7,509 bases of DNA from NCBI GenBank assembly GCA_020717935.1, contig DYDK01000082.1, positions 1-7,509 of the forward strand, in the 5' to 3' direction. How positions within the stretch are numbered: the first letter of the stretch is position 1; every line of letters starts with the position of its first letter. Source of the stretch: Desulfocapsa sp. GTDB taxonomy: Bacteria; Desulfobacterota; Desulfobulbia; Desulfobulbales; Desulfocapsaceae. The notes under the pieces were generated by a model. The model was given only the letters and a program-made list of their open reading frames with translations. It ran no database searches and was not told the origin of the DNA. Shown here in pieces: positions 1 through 5,045 of the stretch. The position numbers and the translations under genes were made by a program.

Positions 1-457
1 CAGCCACATCGGCAAAGGTGATTTTGCTCATTCCGATGGGGAGCAAGTAACTGCTTTTTCCTTTAGCAAAGCCGGAGTTGGAACTTTTTCCGCCCTGGTT
101 TTTCTGAAAGATCAACCAACCGCCCAGGATGAGGAGCATCGGAATCATGGACTGGAAAAAACCACCCAGTCCCTGCTCGGTCGGACCAGCACTGATGTCA
201 ACGCCTTGGGCTGTGAGTTTTGGCATAAGCCCGGGGACATCAGGAGAAAACGAGCTGAACTCTCGTCCGTTTTTGTTTTCCCCGATCACTTCTCCACCCT
301 GAAGATGGATTTTTTTCACCTTTCCCTGCTCTAAATCAGTCAGAAATGCGCTGTAGCTTATGGCGGGCGGGGTCGTTTCCCGCAGCCAGACATTATAGCC
401 CACAATGCCCAGGGCGGTGAGCAAGAAAAGGAGTAATCCTGCATGGATAGATTTCAT
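1..457 (-). CDS. ftsH: FtsH, membrane-anchored ATP-dependent zinc metalloprotease, N-terminal part (cut by window edge)
   Basis: FtsH is a hexameric inner-membrane AAA+ protease that extracts and degrades misfolded membrane proteins and some short-lived cytosolic regulators. Only the first 152 codons are here. They show the family N-terminus: a first membrane segment at residues 5-23, a periplasmic domain (about 25-100) with the usual 'ISYSAFL' and 'V..I.L.G..V.G' pattern, a second membrane segment at about 101-118, a Gly/Ser-rich linker, and the signature TFADVA at 147-152 that opens the AAA+ domain. The Walker and HEXXH motifs lie off the window. The ATG at 457-455 has a strong Shine-Dalgarno (GAGGAGGG, 469-462) four bases upstream, which fixes the start. 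The ATG overlaps the stop of the upstream transposase-derived gene as ATGA, so the two are probably translationally coupled. No promoter is visible between them. The family call is firm; completeness cannot be judged. Confidence 0.95.
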   Translation of the reverse strand, partial: MKSIHAGLLLFLLTALGIVGYNVWLRETTPPAISYSAFLTDLEQGKVKKIHLQGGEVIGENKNGREFSSFSPDVPGLMPKLTAQGVDISAGPTEQGLGGFFQSMIPMLLILGGWLIFQKNQGGKSSNSGFAKGKSSYLLPIGMSKITFADVA

Positions 458-1362
458 ATAACCCTCCTCTCGATGGGGGTGGATACCAGTTCTCGATATG
501 GCTTGGGTTTATTCGCCAGCACGCCCTGGAGCAGGAGGTTGAAGATGGCTTCCTGGCTGGGCAGCATGGCGCTGTTATTGCGAAAACAGAATTCATCGAG
601 ATAGGGTTGCAGGTGTTTTAATGACACTCCGCCACGATGAACCTTATTGAGCCATATCTCTACACTTTGAATCAACTGTTCGGCCCGATGGGGACTGTCG
701 GCAGGAGAGTCAATGAGAAAACGAGATCCGGCCATATCCATTTCTTTATATGCTGGTAAACCCGGGGCAAACACCGAGCTGCCGGAACGGACGGCCCCAT
801 GCAGAAATGCGGCAATGACTTCGGGCTCGCATCGCTCAATCACGGCCATTCTGATCCTGCCGATGATCCCTGCCGGCAGAACGGTTTCGGCTGCGGCAAG
901 CACCAGGGCCTGTTGCGGTTTCTCACCCGTTGGTAAAACCGGGACGCAGGCAATCTCCACAAAACCCTGACAAGGTGTGCTGTCGGCAGTACCCATGGCC
1001 ATGCGTAATTTTTGCAACCAGGTCCAGGCTGTCTGGTAACTGGAGAGATGCAGCAGTCGTTGCAGGTTCTTGGCGCTGGTTTCAGCCTCACTGGCGCACA
1101 GCCACCAGATGGCCAGCAACCATTGAGACAGAGGCTTTTTACTGCCGTGCATAATGGTGTTGGTGGTAATGGAGGAGGGATGGCCGCAGTGAGAACAGGT
1201 CAGAGAGCGAGTGGGAACGGTTTGCGGATGTTGCCAGTGGCAGTAAGGGCACTGAAATCCTTGGGGCCAGCGTTTATGAAAAAGATAAACCAGGCAGCTT
1301 TCTTCATCGCTGAGCCAGGTGTGTATCTGCTGTTCATTGACAGTGCCGTGTGATACGAGCAT
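454..1362 (-). CDS. IS1595/ISXO2-like transposase-derived protein, probably catalytically dead (domesticated)
   Basis: This 302-residue protein has the architecture of IS1595-family (ISXO2-like) transposases. It has an N-terminal helix with 'YLFHKRWPQGFQCPYC', a zinc ribbon (C38-x2-C41 and C56-x2-C59), and the 'PLSQWLLAIWWL...TAWTWLQKLR' segment at 77-120 that precedes the DDE domain. The C-terminal signature 'HLQPYLDEFCFRNN' is at 250-263. Where active members read VEVDE, this one reads VEIAC (135-139), so the first catalytic Asp is Ala138. Where they read TDG..AY, it reads APGLPAY (199-205), replacing the second Asp. The third catalytic position is hard to align. The frame is intact. I saw no terminal inverted repeats or target duplication around the gene, and its stop overlaps ftsH. 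It therefore looks like a retained host gene, perhaps DNA-binding, rather than an active insertion sequence. The start at 1362 has a modest GGTGAA Shine-Dalgarno and gives the usual distance to the zinc ribbon. Its biological role is unknown. Confidence 0.8.
   Translation of the reverse strand: MLVSHGTVNEQQIHTWLSDEESCLVYLFHKRWPQGFQCPYCHWQHPQTVPTRSLTCSHCGHPSSITTNTIMHGSKKPLSQWLLAIWWLCASEAETSAKNLQRLLHLSSYQTAWTWLQKLRMAMGTADSTPCQGFVEIACVPVLPTGEKPQQALVLAAAETVLPAGIIGRIRMAVIERCEPEVIAAFLHGAVRSGSSVFAPGLPAYKEMDMAGSRFLIDSPADSPHRAEQLIQSVEIWLNKVHRGGVSLKHLQPYLDEFCFRNNSAMLPSQEAIFNLLLQGVLANKPKPYRELVSTPIERRVI
462..469 (-). promoter_or_regulatory. Shine-Dalgarno of ftsH inside the upstream gene
   Basis: GAGGAGGG lies four bases before the ftsH ATG and within the last codons of the upstream gene (its Glu-Arg-Arg). 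With the ATGA stop-start overlap at 454-457, this is a classic arrangement for coupled translation or re-initiation. Confidence 0.85.
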
Positions 1363-1439
1363 CTTTTCACCAGATCCTGAACAGGGTTCATTTCCTCAAG
1401 GCGTGTTCGCCAAGGACTTATCCACTTTGTTTTAACTTA

Positions 1440-1456
1440 TTGCATATATGGTGCCA
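1440..1456 (-). promoter_or_regulatory. Sigma-54 (-24/-12) promoter for the transposase-derived gene and ftsH
   Basis: Read on the minus strand, the site is TGGCAC, then CATAT, then ATGCAA. The -24 hexamer matches the sigma-54 consensus exactly. The -12 element is ATGC against consensus TTGC, a single mismatch. The diagnostic GG and GC dinucleotides (1455-1454 and 1443-1442) are separated by exactly ten bases. Transcription would start near 1431, leaving a leader of about 70 nt before the ATG at 1362. A perfect palindrome lies about 165 bp upstream, the normal range for an enhancer-binding site. The core also forms a short palindrome (ATATGG-TG-CCATAT, 1446-1459), so a repressor site is an alternative reading, but the spacing fit favours sigma-54. 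Confidence 0.65.
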
Positions 1457-1578
1457 TATTATGAATGCGGTTCATTTGTTGATATGTAACTATTTGTAAA
1501 TATGAAATAAATATACTGTAAATGGTTGTTTTTTGAGCGGGAAAAGAGAGAGCAGGCAATGAAGGCAGGATAAAGGCG

Positions 1579-1615
1579 TGCTACACAAGTGGAGTTTTAC
1601 TCCACTTGTGTAGCA
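1579..1615. promoter_or_regulatory. Perfect 17-bp-arm palindrome, candidate enhancer (UAS) for the sigma-54 promoter
   Basis: TGCTACACAAGTGGAGT (1579-1595) is followed by TTT (1596-1598) and then its exact reverse complement (1599-1615). There is no T-run on either side, so it does not read as a rho-independent terminator. Its centre is about 165 bp upstream of the expected start of the sigma-54 promoter at 1440-1456, where a dimeric Fis-type enhancer-binding protein typically binds. The EBP gene itself ends only 300 bp away. The outer half-site (TRCTACAC) resembles that of the palindrome at 7176-7193 in front of the kinase gene. Alternatives are an RNA stem-loop or the remnant of a mobile element. 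Confidence 0.55.
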
Positions 1616-1699
1616 ACAGGTATGTGGTATCAAAAAAGGGCGACGATAGTCGATAAATGGCCAGCCAGAATTGAGAAATTCGGCTTCTTGCTGAGAAAC

Positions 1700-1740
1700 A
1701 AAAAAAGCCAGACCTCGACGACAGTGTCGGAGGCTGGCTT
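1700..1740 (-). terminator. Rho-independent terminator of the sensory operon
   Basis: On the minus strand a GC-rich stem (AAGCCAG-CCTC... pairing with ...GAGG-CTGGCTT, with two small bulges) is followed by a run of seven T (complement of A1700-1706). It lies about 175 bp past the stop codon of the response regulator and would end the kinase-PAS-regulator transcript. It also separates that operon from the downstream sigma-54 unit. Confidence 0.8.
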
Positions 1741-1827
1741 GCAAGCAACCAAAATCTGGGCACAAATTCGGTACATCAGTTATTCCGTTTCTAAGGAGTC
1801 GAGCAATAACGACTTGAACATCTTGAG

Positions 1828-1911
1828 TTAGAAATGGAATGAGTTCCGCACCTCTTCATAAAGACTCGGGTCCATAGAAATCATGGAAGAGATGCGGGAT
1901 TCAAGCTCCAC
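1828..1911 (-). other. In-frame open extension or tiny ORF after the regulator stop, overlapping an imperfect stem-loop
   Basis: After the TGA of the response regulator (1917-1915) and one AAG codon, the same frame stays open for 27 codons from a GTG at 1911 to a TAA at 1830-1828. It reads as a short acidic peptide starting VELESRISSM and ending VRNSFHF. The GTG has no properly spaced ribosome site, since AAAGG directly abuts it. The same bases can form an imperfect hairpin: 1846-1859 pairs with 1883-1897 with one bulge and one mismatch. A 27-codon open stretch is not improbable by chance, so this may be only the 3' untranslated region. Possibilities are a short-peptide gene, stop-codon readthrough, a recently truncated C-terminus, or a processing hairpin. 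Confidence 0.25.
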
Positions 1912-1914
1912 CTT

Positions 1915-3738
1915 TCAAAATTCCAGTCTATCCAGATCAATCTGGAATTCCCGAACCTTGCGATAGAGGGTGGAGCGATCCATCCCCAGCAGACGGGCAG
2001 CCTTGGCTTTATTCCCGCCAGCCTTGCTCAAGGCGGCAAGGATTCGGTTGACAGCCGGGCTGTTGTCGTTAGTAACAGTTCCTGTTGGAGGGGCAAGGAT
2101 CGATTCAGTTCGCAGTTGTATGGGCAAAGCTTCCTGTCCCAGAGAAAAAGAGAGCGGTTCCGCTTGGAAGGCTGTGACCTCCAAGGGCAGGTGTTCGGTG
2201 GAGATGGTTGCCCCCTTACAGAGGACGCAGGCCCGTTCAATGACATGCTCCAACTCTCTGATATTGCCAGGCCAGCGATAGGCCGAGAGAAGCTGGGTCG
2301 CCTGATCGGAGATGCCGCTCACGGTTTTGCCAATCTTGCCGGAAAATTTCTGCATAAAATGGGCGGCCAGAAGAATTACATCATCGTCTCGTTCCCGTAG
2401 CGGGGGCAGGATAATATCAATAACTCGCAGGCGAAAATAGAGATCTTCGCGAAAACCACCGGACTGCACCTTCTTTTTCAGGTCAACATTGGTGGCCCCA
2501 ATAACCCGCACATCCACCTGAATCGGGGTGTCCCGGCCCACTGGATAGAAGGTCTTTTCCTGGAGGAAGCGGAGCAGGCGCAACTGCATCATCGGCGAGA
2601 TGTCTCCGATTTCATCAAGAAAGAGGGTGCCGCCATCGGCCTGGAGAATGCGGCCCATTCGGTCTTGATCAGCTCCGGTAAAGGAGCCTTTTTTGTGGCC
2701 GAAGAGCTCACTTTCCAGCAGATTTTCAGGGATGGCGGTGCAGTCAACCTTGACCAAGGGGCGGTTCTTACGATGGCTTTCCAGATGCAGGGCCTCGGTT
2801 ACCAGCTCTTTGCCGGTGCCGGATTCGCCGGTCACTAAGACGGTGGTATCAACCCGGCCCACATTTTCAATCATGGCATAGACCGTCTGCATGGCATCAC
2901 TGGCCCCGATGATCCGGTGAAATGACTGGCGTCGGCCTGCCTGCGGGGGAATTTTACTGGTCATATCACGAATGACGAGGACAATACCCTGAAAACCACC
3001 CCGTCCATCTTCCAGGGGGGAAATGCAAACGGAAAGCACTTTCTGTTGCAGATCAGAACAGGAACATTCCAGGCGATGCTCGGTGATGTCAATGCCGGTT
3101 CGCAGGACTTTTTCGGCATCGTCTTTTAAGCAGCAGAGTTCCGTATTGTTGCAGGCCGTTACCAGGCTTGCCCCTTCTATGATCTGGGGCCACAGTTTCC
3201 GAAAAAGAATCTTGGCCGCCGGATTCATTTTGAGGATGGTGAGATCACGGTCGGCGGTAAGAATAGAGTCGGTGACACTGCGAAAGATGGTTTCCAGTGA
3301 GCTGCGATATTGCTCACGCTCCCATTCGACCCTTTTTTTTTCGGTCTTGAGTTGATACTGTTGCAGAGCCAAACGGGCAGTTCGTAGCAGGGTCTCTTTC
3401 TCGACCGGCTTGGGGATATAATCAAAAGCCCCAAGGCGCACGGCCTCGGCGGCGGTTTCCACATTGGGGTAGCCGGTGACCATGATTACCGGACATTCCA
3501 GACCCAACTCGCGGGTGCGCTTGAGAATATCAATTCCGGAGGCCCCCTCCAGAACAATGTCGCTGATGATAAGGTCAAAGGAGCGACTGGTGAGGGCCGT
3601 GACCGCTTCCTCAAAACTCGCGGCCATGATAACGGGCGAATACCCCTGCCGTTTCAGGAAAATCTGAAAGGTGTGGCGCAGGCTTTCTTCATCATCAACC
3701 ACCAGAATAGCGGTTTCTCGTTCTACAGGATCGGTCAT
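1915..3738 (-). CDS. Sigma-54-dependent response regulator (REC-PAS-AAA+-Fis HTH), NtrC family
   Basis: This 607-residue protein is a bacterial enhancer-binding protein that, when phosphorylated, remodels sigma-54 RNA polymerase. The receiver domain covers residues 9-128, with acidic pocket D15/D16, phosphoacceptor D60, T88 and K110. A PAS domain follows at about 147-262 and carries six cysteines (C196, C202, C203, C225, C227, C238). The AAA+ domain starts near 275: Walker A GESGTGKE (304-311), the sigma-54 contact loop as GSFTGA (351-356, an Ala-to-Ser variant of GAFTGA), and Walker B TLFLDE (371-376). The Fis-type helix-turn-helix occupies the last 45 residues ('GGNKAKAARLLGMDRSTLYRKV'). 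The ATG at 3738 has AAAGGGGAA just upstream. The extra PAS between receiver and ATPase suggests a second input besides phosphorylation, perhaps redox or metal (inference). It is last in the operon after the kinase and PAS protein, and a terminator follows. Its probable target is the sigma-54 promoter at 1440-1456. Confidence 0.93.
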   Translation of the reverse strand: MTDPVERETAILVVDDEESLRHTFQIFLKRQGYSPVIMAASFEEAVTALTSRSFDLIISDIVLEGASGIDILKRTRELGLECPVIMVTGYPNVETAAEAVRLGAFDYIPKPVEKETLLRTARLALQQYQLKTEKKRVEWEREQYRSSLETIFRSVTDSILTADRDLTILKMNPAAKILFRKLWPQIIEGASLVTACNNTELCCLKDDAEKVLRTGIDITEHRLECSCSDLQQKVLSVCISPLEDGRGGFQGIVLVIRDMTSKIPPQAGRRQSFHRIIGASDAMQTVYAMIENVGRVDTTVLVTGESGTGKELVTEALHLESHRKNRPLVKVDCTAIPENLLESELFGHKKGSFTGADQDRMGRILQADGGTLFLDEIGDISPMMQLRLLRFLQEKTFYPVGRDTPIQVDVRVIGATNVDLKKKVQSGGFREDLYFRLRVIDIILPPLRERDDDVILLAAHFMQKFSGKIGKTVSGISDQATQLLSAYRWPGNIRELEHVIERACVLCKGATISTEHLPLEVTAFQAEPLSFSLGQEALPIQLRTESILAPPTGTVTNDNSPAVNRILAALSKAGGNKAKAARLLGMDRSTLYRKVREFQIDLDRLEF

Positions 3739-3778
3739 GGGGTTCCCCTTTATCGATTTGATTGAATGATCGTGTTAG

Positions 3779-3910
3779 GGGCCGTTAAGAAATAACACAT
3801 TCGTTTTATCCATTTCTTTACGGCCTATTACGCCCCGTAGGCGCCCCGCAGGAAGTGCCCTTGGGGGATTTCGGTCATGAACCTAAAACGAACGGGTTAT
3901 TTTTGAACGA
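3779..3910. repeat. Nested inverted-repeat element between the PAS protein and the regulator
   Basis: Two overlapping inverted repeats fill most of the gap between two genes of one operon. The first pairs GGCCGTTAAGAAAT (3780-3793) with ATTTCTTTACGGCC (3812-3825): 13 of 14 bases, 18-nt loop. The second pairs 3783-3808 with 3883-3908 (core TAAAACGAA.G.GTTATTT.T.AACG), 22 of 26 positions by eye. The left arm is thus shared, so two alternative folds compete. Between the arms is GC-rich sequence with a direct repeat of CGCCCCG (3831-3837 and 3842-3848). No T-run follows on either strand, so it is not a simple terminator. It could be a REP/MITE-like insertion or an RNA element that tunes the level of the regulator relative to the kinase. 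Confidence 0.6.
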
Positions 3911-3914
3911 CGGC

Positions 3915-5045
3915 TTACGCAAAGGTATTCATATCTCGGAACACCACCACCGCTCCCACGAGTTGCTTGTTCTCGCGGATGGGAGTACTGGTGTATTCGA
4001 CCGGAAAGGATTCTCCCGTCTTGGTCCAAAAAATATCACCGGATTTGTAGTGGACGATTCCGTCTTTATAGGCCTTGTAAACAAGGCATTTTTCTTCAGG
4101 GTATGGCGAACCATCTGAATGGCTGTGATGCACCAGGGCGTGGTGCGATTTGCCGATCAGGTCTTCTATCTCCCAGCCCAGCATGATCGAGGCGGCTGTA
4201 TTCATAAAGGAGACATTGCCCTGCGCATCGAGGCCAAAGATTCCTTCGCCAGCAGAATTGACGATCATCTCCAGTTGCTTTTTGAGTTTATTGCTTTCTG
4301 AAACATCACGGAACACGACGACCGCCCCGCTCAGGGTGTCGTTCTCCATGAGAGGCGTGCTGGTGAATTCCACAGGGAAGCTCTGCCCCGCTTTTGTCCA
4401 GAAGGTCTCATCGGCGCAAGTGTGAATGGAGCCCTCTTTATAGGTCTGGTGAATGGGGCATTGAGAAATGGGGTAGGGGCTGCCGTTATTATGGGAATGA
4501 TGGACAATATCATGGTGCGAATTGCCGATAAGATCACGCCGTCGCCAGCCCAGGAGGCGAGAGGCGGTCTTATTGATAAATGTCACATTGCCATGGGTAT
4601 CAATGCCAAAAATTCCTTCGGCGGCGGAATCAAGGATGATCTCAAGCTGCTTTTGCAGTTTTATACTCTCGGTCTCGGCCTGGATGCGTTCGGCAATCTC
4701 CCGATGCAGGGAGCCATTGACCACTGCCAGTTCAAAGGTTCTTCGCTCCACGGTCTCTTCGAGGCTGGTTTGAGTTTCCAGCAGTGAACGGGTACTGTCT
4801 TCGAGTTGGCTGTTTTTTTTCTCAAGAAGCAGGTTGTACTGTTTGTATCCACTATGAATCAAGGCCAATGTGGCAAAAAAGAGACCGGCAACAATGATGT
4901 CAGACCAGAGGGCATAAGGAAGCAGGTGGCTTGCGGTTCTATCCGCCTCTAATCTGCCAAGATAATACAGAAGAAGAATGCCCACCGAAAAAAGAGCGGT
5001 GATGAATGAGAAAATGCGGGTTTTGGTGCTCATTTTAATCTTCAT
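3915..5045 (-). CDS. Membrane protein with coiled coil and two tandem histidine-rich PAS domains, no output domain
   Basis: The protein has 376 residues from the ATG at 5045, chosen because GGAGGG lies just upstream. The frame is open further upstream, but that would lie inside the kinase gene. It has two membrane segments (about 11-30 and 43-64), a charged coiled-coil stretch (70-135), then PAS domains at about 134-248 and 258-371. The two PAS domains are identical at somewhat over half their positions, which points to an internal duplication. Each carries a motif HH-x3-VHHSH-x2-GSPYP-x3-C (H177/H178, H182/H183, H185, C196; and H301/H302, H306/H307, H309, C320). The protein stops right after the second PAS ('VVVFRDMNTFA'), with no kinase, cyclase or methyl-accepting domain. 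It overlaps the end of the kinase gene by 11 nt. It probably senses at the membrane and signals by contact with the soluble kinase (inference). The ligand is unknown; the His/Cys cluster suggests metal or cofactor binding. Confidence 0.85.
   Translation of the reverse strand: MKIKMSTKTRIFSFITALFSVGILLLYYLGRLEADRTASHLLPYALWSDIIVAGLFFATLALIHSGYKQYNLLLEKKNSQLEDSTRSLLETQTSLEETVERRTFELAVVNGSLHREIAERIQAETESIKLQKQLEIILDSAAEGIFGIDTHGNVTFINKTASRLLGWRRRDLIGNSHHDIVHHSHNNGSPYPISQCPIHQTYKEGSIHTCADETFWTKAGQSFPVEFTSTPLMENDTLSGAVVVFRDVSESNKLKKQLEMIVNSAGEGIFGLDAQGNVSFMNTAASIMLGWEIEDLIGKSHHALVHHSHSDGSPYPEEKCLVYKAYKDGIVHYKSGDIFWTKTGESFPVEYTSTPIRENKQLVGAVVVFRDMNTFA

Noticed and set aside
1200..1391. Alternative start MNPVQDLVKR in another frame upstream of the transposase-derived gene, suggesting programmed frameshifting
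   Set aside because: The start at 1362 already gives the normal family distance to the zinc ribbon, and there is no strong slippery sequence at the join.
1490..1765. Minus-strand 91-codon frame between the two operons
   Set aside because: It runs through the terminator and the perfect palindrome, is Cys/Leu-rich without domain features and lacks a ribosome site.
1589..1831. Plus-strand 80-codon frame
   Set aside because: It begins inside the palindrome and covers the minus-strand terminator; no coding character.
1912..1917. Selenocysteine insertion at the regulator TGA
   Set aside because: No convincing SECIS-like stem-loop directly follows, and the Fis domain already ends at a normal place.
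3828..3878. Minus-strand mini-ORF MTEIPQGHFLRGAYGA in the intra-operon gap
   Set aside because: No ribosome site, and it lies wholly inside the inverted-repeat element.
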